From an uncultured Campylobacter sp. (GTDB taxonomy: Bacteria > Campylobacterota > Campylobacteria > Campylobacterales > Campylobacteraceae): a DNA stretch of 35,474 nucleotides. The stretch covers positions 1 to 35,474 of the forward strand of contig NZ_CALHIK010000158.1 of the NCBI RefSeq assembly GCF_938030785.1. The letters run 5' to 3'. Shown here piece after piece: positions 7,566 through 15,136 of this stretch; the first letter of the stretch is position 1; each line of letters opens with the position of its first letter. Both the position numbers and the translations under genes were made by a program. Below the pieces are notes generated by a model that was given only the letters and a program-made list of their open reading frames with translations, had not been told where the DNA came from and ran no database searches.

Positions 7566-9268
7566 AAATAATCCTAGCCGTTTTTTTGATTTTTAGCCTT
7601 GGTTTTTGCGAGGGAAATTTCACACCTGTAAATCCGAGTGCACAGATCGACTCCGGCGCGCCTCAAAACGACAAAAATCAGACGCAAAGCGCGGAGCTCG
7701 CTTCATCGCTAAAAGCTCAAATAAAAGCGATAGACGACGAGATCAAAAATAATATCTGGATCTCGCGCTTTTCAAATTTCATCCGTTATCAAAATTTACA
7801 AAAGCAATCCAGCCAGCTAGAAGCGGAGCTAAAAAAGAGCACCGGCACCGATAAGATCGCGGAGATTCAAAAAAGACTCCGCGCTGCAAAAGAGCAGCTC
7901 ATACTATTAAAAGAGTATGAAAAATCCCCGTTTTTAGACATTATCGCGATGCCTGAAACCCCCGAGCCTGCGCGCATTACAAATCCTTTTTCGATAATTT
8001 CCGGTTTTTCTACGATTAGAAATTTACAAGCTCAAAAGATGGAGCAGAAAAACGCCATCGAAAATATCAAAATTTTAATCGATAAACTTGAAGCAAAAAG
8101 GGCGCTATATGATCGCTTGATGCAGGCTAGTGCGGACGCAAGCGCTGCGGCGGAGCTTAAAAATTTAGATTACGAGCTCGGAGAGTTCAGCTCCGCGTAC
8201 GAGATCGCGCAGACTACGTACGACGTTTACGAAAAAAAGATCAACTCCCAAATCGCCGTGCAGACCGCCGATATAAAAGCGCAGGTCAAGCGCGCGGGAA
8301 ATATCGCCGTATGGATACTCGTAGTCATCGCGCTGTCCTTTTTCTGCAAGGTGGTGGCGAAAAAATATATCAAAAACGATGAAAATTTCTACATCGCGAA
8401 TAAAATCATCAACGTTTTAAATTTCACGCTGATTGCCCTGATACTGCTCTTTTCTTATATCGAAAATATGACGCATTTCGTGACGGTTCTGGGCTTTGCC
8501 TCTGCCGGTCTTGCGATTGCGATGAAAGATATGTTTATGAGCTCCTTGGGCTGGCTTACGATCGTGCTCGGCGGCAGCTTTCGCGTAGGCGATCGCATCA
8601 GGGTGCATAAAAACGGCGAGACCTACGTAGGCGACATCATCGATATTTCAGTGCTTAGGATGACGATTTTTGAGGACGTTACGCTTACTACATGGAAGGA
8701 AAACAAGCGCGCCGGCAGGGTGATTTTCATACCGAACAATTATATTTTTACCGATCTTATCTCAAACTACACCCACAGCGGGCTTAAGACCGTCTGGGAC
8801 GGCATTAGCATACTTCTAACCTTTGATAGCAACCATAAAAAGGCGATGTATCTTATAAAAAACATCGTGCGGAAGTATTCCAAGGGCTACACCGACATCG
8901 CCAAAAAGCAGATGAGCCAGTTACGCTCGCAATACAGTATCAAAAATCCAAACGTCGAGCCTAGAATTTTCAGCTTTTTTGAGCCGTACGGCATTGAAAT
9001 TTCGGTTTGGTATATGACGAACTCTTACGCGACGCTCGGGCTTCGCAGCAACATCTCGGCTGAAATTTTAGATGCGCTAAGAAGCGAGCCCGATATCAAG
9101 ATCGCCTATCCCGCATACACGCTTTTTAACGGCAAAAACTACGCGGCGGCAGGCAGAAATTTTGCGGCGCAAGATCTCAGCTTCGAGCAGCAAGGCTCAC
9201 AAAATTTAAACGCAGCGGCGCAGGGCGCGGGCTTTGCTGCAGGAAGCGGATCCGGGAGCGAAATTTGA
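7562..9268 (+). CDS. MscS-family mechanosensitive channel with periplasmic coiled-coil N-domain
   Basis: 568 residues. A signal peptide (MKIILAVFLIFSLGFCEG) leads into a periplasmic, charged, largely helical region (about 25-225) rich in Glu/Lys/Gln and likely coiled coil. Transmembrane segments follow near 230-250 and 275-300, then the pore-lining helix region at about 305-330 (FASAGLAIAMKDMFMSS). The MscS beta-domain follows (GDRIRVHKNGETYVGDIIDISVLRMT, FIPNNYIFTDLISNYTHSG). The C-terminal tail after about 525 is low-complexity (Gly/Ala/Ser/Gln). These channels release solutes during hypo-osmotic shock. The gene is coupled to aroB (ATGA overlap), and its TGA overlaps the TTG start of mtaB. 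Family call is strong; gating properties unknown. Confidence 0.9.
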   Translation: MKIILAVFLIFSLGFCEGNFTPVNPSAQIDSGAPQNDKNQTQSAELASSLKAQIKAIDDEIKNNIWISRFSNFIRYQNLQKQSSQLEAELKKSTGTDKIAEIQKRLRAAKEQLILLKEYEKSPFLDIIAMPETPEPARITNPFSIISGFSTIRNLQAQKMEQKNAIENIKILIDKLEAKRALYDRLMQASADASAAAELKNLDYELGEFSSAYEIAQTTYDVYEKKINSQIAVQTADIKAQVKRAGNIAVWILVVIALSFFCKVVAKKYIKNDENFYIANKIINVLNFTLIALILLFSYIENMTHFVTVLGFASAGLAIAMKDMFMSSLGWLTIVLGGSFRVGDRIRVHKNGETYVGDIIDISVLRMTIFEDVTLTTWKENKRAGRVIFIPNNYIFTDLISNYTHSGLKTVWDGISILLTFDSNHKKAMYLIKNIVRKYSKGYTDIAKKQMSQLRSQYSIKNPNVEPRIFSFFEPYGIEISVWYMTNSYATLGLRSNISAEILDALRSEPDIKIAYPAYTLFNGKNYAAAGRNFAAQDLSFEQQGSQNLNAAAQGAGFAAGSGSGSEI

Positions 9269-10497
9269 AAATTTATTTTAAAACGTTTGGATGCCGCACA
9301 AATATCTACGACACGCAGCTTATCAAAAGCAATCTAAAATCGGGAGAGATCACGCATGACGAGCAGGGCGCGGACATCGTCGTGATAAACTCCTGCACCG
9401 TTACGAACGGCGCCGACGCAGACGTACGAAACTACGTAAACAAGATGAACCGCCTCGGTAAAAAGATATTGCTAACCGGCTGCGGCGCGGTCTCGCGCGG
9501 TGAGGAGCTGTATAAAAACGGCGCGGTCTTTGGCGTGTTCGGAATGTCGCAAAAGGAAAAGATCGACGAGTTTTTGAGCTCACGGTCGAAATTTTACGAT
9601 ATCGGAGGTCTTGACGGCGTCGAAAAAAGCTTAGTAAGCGACTACGAGGATCACACCAAGGCCTTTATTAAAATTCAAGAGGGGTGCGATTTTAACTGCA
9701 GCTACTGCATAATCCCATCCGTGCGCGGCCGCTCGCGAAGCAGCTCTGAAGACGCGATCTTAAAAGAGGCGGCGAGCCTTGCCGCAAACGGCTTTAGCGA
9801 GATCGTGCTAACCGGCACCAATATCGGCAGCTACGGTAAGGCCTCGGGCACGAGCCTCGGCGCGCTGCTTCAAAAACTGGGCGCGATCCGAGGAATTCGC
9901 CGTATCCGCCTAGGTAGCATCGAGCCCTCGCAGATCGATAAGAGCTTTCGCGAAATTCTGTCCGAGCCGTGGCTTGAGCGGCATCTGCACATCGCGCTTC
10001 AGCACACTTCGCAAAAGATGCTTAGCATAATGCGTCGCCGAAATTCCGCGCTAAGGGATTTGGAGCTTTTTTGCGAGCTTGCGGAGCGCGGGTTTGCGCT
10101 GGGGACGGATTTTATCGTTGCGCATCCGGGCGAGAGCGAAGAGCTTTGGCTCGAAGCGGTAGAAAATTTCAAAAAATTCCCGCTCACGCATCTGCACGCC
10201 TTTATCTTTTCGCCGCGGCAAGGGACGGTTTCGGCCTCGCTAAAAGGCCGCATAGACGGCAAAACGGCGAAGGCGCGGCTAAAGATGCTGCAAAACATAA
10301 CGGCGCTGAATAATTATAAATTTCGTCTTTCGCACAAGGTGCCGCTAAATGTGCTGATCGAGCGGAAAAACGGAGAGTTTTATGAAGGATATGATCAATT
10401 TTATGATAAAATTTGGATCAAGAGCGATGAGGATTTGTCGAAAAAATGGATGGAGATAAGAGATTATGAGGTTAAATTTGATGGAAATTTTGCATAA
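9265..10497 (+). CDS. mtaB: tRNA (t6A37) methylthiotransferase MtaB
   Basis: A radical-SAM enzyme that converts t6A37 to ms2t6A37 in ANN-decoding tRNAs. 410 residues. The N-terminal MTTase domain has the three auxiliary-cluster cysteines (Cys10 in KTFGC, Cys44 in INSCTVT, Cys73 in LLTGC). The radical-SAM CxxxCxxC follows at Cys141, Cys145 and Cys148 (EGCDFNCSYCIIPSVRG). The central domain continues with EIVLTGTNIGSYG and LRLGSIEPS-like segments, and a short C-terminal region resembles TRAM. Start is TTG, overlapping the upstream stop as TTGA; no better ATG exists because FKTFGC must be included. The end overlaps the next gene by about 32 nt. The MtaB subgroup rather than MiaB or RimO is chosen from the IYDTQ-type N-terminus and length. 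Confidence 0.92.
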   Translation: MKIYFKTFGCRTNIYDTQLIKSNLKSGEITHDEQGADIVVINSCTVTNGADADVRNYVNKMNRLGKKILLTGCGAVSRGEELYKNGAVFGVFGMSQKEKIDEFLSSRSKFYDIGGLDGVEKSLVSDYEDHTKAFIKIQEGCDFNCSYCIIPSVRGRSRSSSEDAILKEAASLAANGFSEIVLTGTNIGSYGKASGTSLGALLQKLGAIRGIRRIRLGSIEPSQIDKSFREILSEPWLERHLHIALQHTSQKMLSIMRRRNSALRDLELFCELAERGFALGTDFIVAHPGESEELWLEAVENFKKFPLTHLHAFIFSPRQGTVSASLKGRIDGKTAKARLKMLQNITALNNYKFRLSHKVPLNVLIERKNGEFYEGYDQFYDKIWIKSDEDLSKKWMEIRDYEVKFDGNFA

Positions 10498-12250
10498 AAT
10501 CAAAAAAAGCAAGCTAAATATAATTCTGATTTTTTTAGTGCTGCTTATCGTTTTACTCTCGATCGTTTATTTTAAAGACGATTCGCGATATATCACCGAG
10601 CGCGAATTTAGCGAGCTGGTACGAAAAGATCAGATCAAGCGCGCGCATATCGAGGACGGCACGCTAAGCTTCGTTTACGACGGCAAACGCTATAAAATTT
10701 TAACCGATATCGTTAATTTAAAAGAGCTATCCAACCACGCTTTGATTACGAAGGAAGAGGATAGTGGAAGCGGCGGCATAAGCGCGATCTTGGTAATTTT
10801 TACGTTCGCATTTTTTCTCTTCGTATATTATTTTGAAACTGTTTTGGCGCGGCGCCGTAGGATGGACGGCGTAGGCGCTGCTCGTCAAGGCGGCGCAAAC
10901 GCGGAGCTCGGCGATCTTTCGCCAAGCGTTAGCGACGTGAGATTTAGCGACGTCGCGGGCATCAGCGAGGTCAAGGACGAACTCATAGAGATCGTAGATT
11001 TTTTAAAAAATCCCGCAAAATACCGAAATTTCGGCATAAAGCTGCCGAAAGGAATTTTAATGATCGGCGAGCCGGGCGTCGGCAAAACGCTAATTGCAAA
11101 AGCCGTAGCCGGCGAGGCGGACGTGCCGTTTTTTTACCAAAGCGGCGCAAGTTTCGCCGAGGTCTTTGTGGGCGTCGGCGCCAGGCGAGTTCGCGAGCTG
11201 TTTGCGAAGGCCAAATCCTGCGCGCCCGCGATAATTTTTATCGACGAGATCGATGCAGTCGGCGGCAAGCGCGGCATCGGACGCAACGATGAGCGGGAAG
11301 CGACGCTAAATCAGCTACTGACCGAGATGGACGGATTTGAGGAAAATAGCGGCGTGATGGTAATCGGCGCGACCAACAAAATAAATATGATCGACGATGC
11401 GTTATTGCGCTCGGGGCGCTTTGATAGGCGCGTTTTTATCGGGCTTCCGAACTACAAAGACCGCATCGAAATTTTAAAAATTTATTTAGAAGGCAAAAGA
11501 TGCAGCGCTAATATCAATAAGGTAAGCCGCCTCTGCGTGGGCTTTAGCGGCGCCGGAGTAGCGACGCTGGTAAATGAGGCCGCGATCAACGCTCTTAAGC
11601 GCGGCAGCGATACGATCGAGCTTAGCGATTTTGAAAACGTGCGAATGAGAGTCTTTTACGGCGTGCAAAAAAGTAGAATTCTAACCGAATACGAAAAGGA
11701 GATCCAGTCGTTCTATCAGGGCGCAAAGGCGCTTAGCGCGTATTGGTATTCGTTTGATTTCGAAAAGATCGAGCTTTTAAACGATAAATTTTTAAACGAG
11801 GATTTCGAAATCGAATCCAAAACGCAAATTTTAAATCAAATCAAAGTGCTTTTAAGCGGTATGGCGGCGCTACAGATCCATAAAAACGACGCTTTTTCAA
11901 ATTCCGCTAGCGACGTAAAGCAGGCTATCGCGCTGGCGCAAAAGATGGTTTTTGAGCTCGCGATGGGCGACAGCTTCACCCCTAGCGCGCAGAGCGTGAA
12001 TAAAATTTTGCAAGATTGCTACGACGAGGTAAGCGAGATAATCCGCACGATGCAGGATAAGCTAAATCAAATTTCAAAGCAAATTTTCGTCTATGAGTTC
12101 ATAACTTTTGAGGGTGTGCAAAGTATATGCGATCCCGCTGCTGCTGAGCAGGACGGTGCTGCCGCGCAAGAGCAATATTTGCAAAAGCCGGAAAAAGATA
12201 GCGAAAGCTCTGGGGAAAAGCCGCAAAACGGCACGCTAAATTTCGATTAA
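10466..12250 (+). CDS. FtsH-like membrane AAA protein with lost protease site
   Basis: 594 residues with FtsH architecture: transmembrane segments near 17-36 and 105-123, a small periplasmic domain between them, then an AAA module with Walker A GEPGVGKT (201-208), pore loop FVGVGA, Walker B IIFIDE (256-261) and the second region of homology with an arginine finger (SGRFDRR). Where FtsH has the zinc-binding HEAGH, this protein reads YQGAK (417-421), in the context EKEIQSFYQGAKALSAY. The catalytic Glu and both His ligands are therefore gone. A downstream ASDVKQA, matching the FtsH SND segment with the third ligand Asp, is kept. It is probably an ATP-driven unfoldase or chaperone, or a partner of active FtsH. 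GGAG lies 10 nt before this ATG; the ATG at 10481, with GAGG 9 nt upstream, is an alternative start. Confidence 0.85.
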   Translation: MRLNLMEILHKIKKSKLNIILIFLVLLIVLLSIVYFKDDSRYITEREFSELVRKDQIKRAHIEDGTLSFVYDGKRYKILTDIVNLKELSNHALITKEEDSGSGGISAILVIFTFAFFLFVYYFETVLARRRRMDGVGAARQGGANAELGDLSPSVSDVRFSDVAGISEVKDELIEIVDFLKNPAKYRNFGIKLPKGILMIGEPGVGKTLIAKAVAGEADVPFFYQSGASFAEVFVGVGARRVRELFAKAKSCAPAIIFIDEIDAVGGKRGIGRNDEREATLNQLLTEMDGFEENSGVMVIGATNKINMIDDALLRSGRFDRRVFIGLPNYKDRIEILKIYLEGKRCSANINKVSRLCVGFSGAGVATLVNEAAINALKRGSDTIELSDFENVRMRVFYGVQKSRILTEYEKEIQSFYQGAKALSAYWYSFDFEKIELLNDKFLNEDFEIESKTQILNQIKVLLSGMAALQIHKNDAFSNSASDVKQAIALAQKMVFELAMGDSFTPSAQSVNKILQDCYDEVSEIIRTMQDKLNQISKQIFVYEFITFEGVQSICDPAAAEQDGAAAQEQYLQKPEKDSESSGEKPQNGTLNFD

Positions 12251-12277
12251 ATTTTAAATTTAAAACAAGGAGAAAAA

Positions 12278-12805
12278 ATGGTAAAAATAGGAGTTTTAAC
12301 AATCAGCGATCGCGCTAGCGAGGGCGTTTATGAGGATTTGGGCGGCAAGGAGATCATCCGCGTGATGGATGAGTGGCTAAACTGCGAAAGAGAGTATTTT
12401 TACGAAATCGTCGCCGACGAGCTTGAACAGATCAAAAATAAGCTTATTTATTTTTGCGACGAAGCGGGTTGCGATTTGGTGCTAACCACGGGCGGCACGG
12501 GTCCTGCGCCGCGTGACGTAACGCCTGAAGCGACCGAAGCGGTAAGCGACAAATTAATGCCGGGCTTTGGCGAGCTAATGCGCGCAGAGAGCCAAAAGAT
12601 CGTACCTACGGGAATTTTATCGCGCCAGATAGCGGCGATCCGCAAAAAATCTCTGATTATAAATTTACCCGGCAATCCAAAAGCGATCGAAGAGTGCCTG
12701 CGACCGGTATTTCCGGCGGTGCCGTATTGCGTCGATCTGATTGGCGGAAATTACATAACGGCGGATGAAAGCAAGATCAAGATTTTTCGTCCGAAACGCA
12801 AATAA
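12278..12805 (+). CDS. mog: Molybdopterin adenylyltransferase
   Basis: Adenylates molybdopterin before molybdenum insertion in molybdenum-cofactor synthesis. 175 residues, typical of Mog. Starts MVKIGVLTISDRASEG, with the MPT-binding motif DLVLTTGGTGPAPRDVTPEAT at about residues 68-88 and LPGNPKAIEECL near 130. Mog is preferred over MoaB because of the full TGGTG-to-RDVTPEAT motif and the long C-terminal region. AAGGAG lies upstream of the ATG, 27 nt after the FtsH-like gene, so it is probably in the same transcript. No other molybdenum cofactor gene is nearby. Confidence 0.92.
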   Translation: MVKIGVLTISDRASEGVYEDLGGKEIIRVMDEWLNCEREYFYEIVADELEQIKNKLIYFCDEAGCDLVLTTGGTGPAPRDVTPEATEAVSDKLMPGFGELMRAESQKIVPTGILSRQIAAIRKKSLIINLPGNPKAIEECLRPVFPAVPYCVDLIGGNYITADESKIKIFRPKRK

Positions 12806-12870
12806 TTAACCGGGTTTATTTTGAATTAATCGATTTGCGATATCATTTCGTATAAAATTTGAGGGAAAAT

Positions 12871-13188
12871 ATGCAGATAGATCACAACGATATTTTGGAA
12901 TTTCATAAATATTTTAGCAAAATCAGCCACAGCAAAGGTCGCATCCGCATTCGCGTAAGTCCTAAAATAAGGGAGTTGCGAGATAGCGTGAGCGAGGAGA
13001 GCTTGAAAGCCAAAATCGCCGCGATTCGCGGGATAAAAGAGTATAAATTTAACGCTCTAATCGGCTCGCTGACGATTCATTACGACGAAAATGTTTTCCC
13101 GATGCATCTTTGGGATCAGTTTTTGCAGGGCATCAGCTCGCCGGAGCTTTTGAAGCTCATCAATTCCAATATTAAGACGCTATCTTGA
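12871..13188 (+). CDS. Free-standing HMA-like domain protein without cysteines
   Basis: 105 residues. I use the ATG with GAGGGA upstream rather than the TTG 12 nt earlier, where that same GAGGGA would lie inside the coding sequence. The protein aligns by eye with the N-terminus of the P-type ATPase encoded at 15137: KGRIRIRVSPKIREL against KSRLRLKIVGFREI, and FNALIGSLTIHYDE against FNAKIGSLIVKFNS. This matches an HMA-like ferredoxin fold (beta-alpha-beta-beta-alpha-beta). The CxxC metal motif of classic HMA domains is absent and there is no cysteine at all. First gene of the metal-ATPase island; its stop overlaps the next gene's TTG start (TTGA). Likely a partner or dosage-adjustable copy of the ATPase regulatory domain; metal binding is doubtful. 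Homology to the ATPase domain is seen, function is inferred. Confidence 0.7.
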   Translation: MQIDHNDILEFHKYFSKISHSKGRIRIRVSPKIRELRDSVSEESLKAKIAAIRGIKEYKFNALIGSLTIHYDENVFPMHLWDQFLQGISSPELLKLINSNIKTLS

Positions 13189-13775
13189 AAGCAAAAAATA
13201 TAGTTAAAAACACAAAACCTAGCGCGATTTTAAGCGAAGCGGAAGCCGCAAATTTAGCGCTTTTTATCGAAAAAGAGGCGCTTATTTTGGAATTTTATTC
13301 GTTGGGCGCAAAAAATTTCAAAAGCGAAGGTTGCGAAAAAATTTTAAAATTTCGCGCGGAGGCATTACAAAAAACATTAAATTTTGCGACCTCCTGCGGC
13401 GCGCAGATCGTGCCCCCCGCAAGTAGCGACGAAATTTTAAACGCAAAAAGTGAGGGCGAGTTTTTAGCCTCCGCGCTTTTGATTGAAAAAAGCGCGATGA
13501 TGTTTTACGACGATCTGATTAATTCAAGCGAAAACGAGGAATTTAAAGATCTGCTCTACCGAGCGCAGGCGGTTTCGTATAATGAAATTTTGCCGATTTT
13601 AAAAGAGTTAAATTCCAAAATTAATGGCGATGATTTACTGAATTTTTCAAATTTATTAGGCGAAATTTTAAAAAATCCGCAAAATTTAGATGAAGTATTT
13701 AAAAAATTTGAATTGCAAGATCTTTTAAATAGGGCATTTTCTAATTTAACTAAAGAATTTTTTGCGAAAAATTAA
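13185..13775 (+). CDS. Predicted helical, degenerate ferritin-like/rubrerythrin-like protein
   Basis: 196 residues, predicted nearly all helical. The pattern FIEKEALILEFYSLGAKNF (about 28-46) and ALLIEKSAMMFYDDLINS (about 97-114) resembles helices 1 and 3 of rubrerythrin-type ferritin-like bundles. The expected ExxH partners in helices 2 and 4 look replaced (ExxQ near residue 59, Gln and Tyr near 128-132), so a diiron site is probably incomplete. Starts at TTG overlapping the previous stop codon as TTGA, so it is translationally coupled to the HMA-like protein. It is followed by a promoter for the rest of the island. I do not recognise it as a named family; the ferritin-like label is a fold guess. 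Confidence 0.5.
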   Translation: MKAKNIVKNTKPSAILSEAEAANLALFIEKEALILEFYSLGAKNFKSEGCEKILKFRAEALQKTLNFATSCGAQIVPPASSDEILNAKSEGEFLASALLIEKSAMMFYDDLINSSENEEFKDLLYRAQAVSYNEILPILKELNSKINGDDLLNFSNLLGEILKNPQNLDEVFKKFELQDLLNRAFSNLTKEFFAKN

Positions 13776-13782
13776 ATTGGAA

Positions 13783-13811
13783 TTGCAAAAATGAAAAAAA
13801 GTCGCTATAAT
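13783..13811 (+). promoter_or_regulatory. Sigma-70 promoter for the ATPase part of the island
   Basis: TTGCAA (13783-13788), 17-nt spacer, TATAAT (13806-13811): an unusually complete promoter for this genome, 60 nt before the ATG at 13871. A second TATAAT at 13845-13850 could act as an alternative -10. AAGGAG (13859-13864) serves as ribosome-binding site. Confidence 0.65.
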
Positions 13812-13870
13812 ATCAAAATCTATATGAAGTTGATAAAATAACTTTATAATCTTAACACAAGGAGAACGAA

Positions 13871-14383
13871 ATGCCGATCCCATTTCTAGCGGGTTTTGCG
13901 ATTGGTTGCGCGGCGCTTTACGCCTATAACAATCGCGATAAAATCAAAGAAGGTGCGAGCAAAATCGCAAACAGCAAAAGCGTCGAAGAGCTAAAAAATA
14001 GCGTCAAGGAAAGCGCCGAAAAACTTAGCAAAAAATCAAAAGAAATTTTAAAAGACGCTAAAGAGAGTTTAAATTTAGAGGGCGCCGAAGGGGTTAAAAA
14101 AACCAGAAAAAAACCCGGCCCTAAACCTGGTTCTAAAAAGGCTGCCGCTGCAAGCGCAAGCAAAACTGCTGCGAGTAAGACCGCCGCGGCCGGCAAAACC
14201 AGAAAAAAACCGGAACCGAAGCCGGGCTCTAAAAGAGCGAAAAATACCGCTGCAAGCGCCTCCGGCTCCACTAAAAAGCGAGCAAGCACGGCAAAAGCCG
14301 CTTCGATCTCAATCCCACAAGTAGTAAGTCCGAACGATAATTTTAACGCTTCGCAGCCATCCGCCGATAAATCGCAAAAATAG
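13871..14383 (+). CDS. Membrane-anchored protein with Lys/Ala-rich, AT-hook-like tail
   Basis: 170 residues. An N-terminal hydrophobic segment (PFLAGFAIGCAALYAY, 4-19) is followed by a charged amphipathic helix region (about 22-72), as in YtxH-like proteins, then a basic tail. The tail holds two copies of a 15-residue repeat, KTRKKPxPKPGSKxA, at 77-91 and 109-123, separated by Ala/Ser/Lys-rich sequence. The repeat resembles the basic-Pro-Gly core of AT-hooks, so nucleic-acid or other polyanion binding is plausible. The C-terminal 25 residues are less basic (Ser/Asn/Pro). First gene after the promoter at 13783. Not recognised as a named family beyond YtxH-like topology; tail function is inferred from composition and repeats. 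Confidence 0.75.
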   Translation: MPIPFLAGFAIGCAALYAYNNRDKIKEGASKIANSKSVEELKNSVKESAEKLSKKSKEILKDAKESLNLEGAEGVKKTRKKPGPKPGSKKAAAASASKTAASKTAAAGKTRKKPEPKPGSKRAKNTAASASGSTKKRASTAKAASISIPQVVSPNDNFNASQPSADKSQK

Positions 14384-14391
14384 AGGTTTAG

Positions 14392-14694
14392 ATGAATAGA
14401 TCACTTACGACACAGCGTTCGCCGCTGGATCACGTTTTAAGCGGCGCCATAGCGGGAGCGATCGGCGGTTGCGCCGTAGAGCTCGTCAAAATCAAAGAGG
14501 GCAAGGACAGATCAAAGGCAATTCGCGACGCGCTGGATATCGCGCTTAGCGGCGGTATCATCGGCGGCGGCGCGATTTACAGCGCAAACAAACTCGTACA
14601 AGGCGAGTATCTGCGCGCGGCGGCGGGCATCGCGATATGCGTAGGCGCGCTTGTCGCGGGTAGAAATTTGATCCTTAAGGCAAAAGATGAGTAA
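14392..14694 (+). CDS. Small glycine-rich membrane protein of the ATPase island
   Basis: 100 residues. Three glycine-rich hydrophobic stretches: LSGAIAGAIGGCAVELV (about 16-32), LSGGIIGGGAIYSANKL (about 52-68) and AAAGIAICVGALVAGRN (about 76-92), separated by a charged loop (KIKEGKDRSKAIRD). GxxxG-like spacing suggests tightly packed helices or homo-oligomers. Start ATG has AGAGG upstream; it lies 8 nt after the previous gene and its end overlaps the next start by 8 nt. Not recognised by name. By position it is likely a subunit or scaffold for the neighbouring P-type ATPase. Confidence 0.75.
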   Translation: MNRSLTTQRSPLDHVLSGAIAGAIGGCAVELVKIKEGKDRSKAIRDALDIALSGGIIGGGAIYSANKLVQGEYLRAAAGIAICVGALVAGRNLILKAKDE

Positions 14695-15133
14695 CCCATA
14701 TATAACTAAAAAAGATTTGAAAGAAATTCTTGACGATTACGATTTCGGCGGCAAGAGATACGAAGGTGGCTTTGCCGGCGACGAAAAGCTCGGCGGCTGG
14801 GCAAAATGGATAAACGAGCGGGTAAATTCCGGCTATTCGCAAAATAAAAGTTCAAATTTAGACGAAAACTCGAGCGCCCAAGGCTTCAATCCGGGCGGAT
14901 TTTTCGGTACATTTTCCGGCGCGGGTTCTGCGAACGCTCCATTTGGCGCCCAGGGCGGAAATTCCTTTTTCGCAGGGATTTTGCTCGGCGCCGCGGCGAC
15001 CTATTTTCTAACCGACGAAAACGCGCAAAAGAAGCTTTTTAAGCTCATCGCAAAGGGCACCGAGATGTTTCAGATGGGCATCGAAGAGATGAAGGAGCGC
15101 TTTGAAGACGCCAAGGCGGAGATGCAAGAGTAG
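14687..15133 (+). CDS. YtxH-like single-pass protein with acidic C-terminal helix
   Basis: 148 residues. A soluble N-terminal part (about 1-45, charged, with GGWAKWINERVNSG) leads into a low-complexity Gly/Ser/Asn/Phe linker (about 46-98). One membrane segment follows (SFFAGILLGAAATYFLTDEN, about 98-116) and then an amphipathic, mainly acidic helix ending EEMKERFEDAKAEMQE. The membrane segment plus following charged helix matches YtxH-type topology. The acidic tail contrasts with the basic tails of the island proteins at 13871 and 17208, so electrostatic pairing is conceivable (inference). It starts within the previous gene (8-nt overlap) and ends 3 nt before the ATPase start, so it is tightly coupled to both. 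Not recognised as a named protein. Confidence 0.75.
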   Translation: MSNPYITKKDLKEILDDYDFGGKRYEGGFAGDEKLGGWAKWINERVNSGYSQNKSSNLDENSSAQGFNPGGFFGTFSGAGSANAPFGAQGGNSFFAGILLGAAATYFLTDENAQKKLFKLIAKGTEMFQMGIEEMKERFEDAKAEMQE

Positions 15134-15136
15134 TCG

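Noticed and set aside
13924..14289. Minus-strand open frame (121 codons) opposite the basic-tail gene
   Set aside because: Same composition effect; no start signal, and the plus-strand gene has a promoter and AAGGAG.
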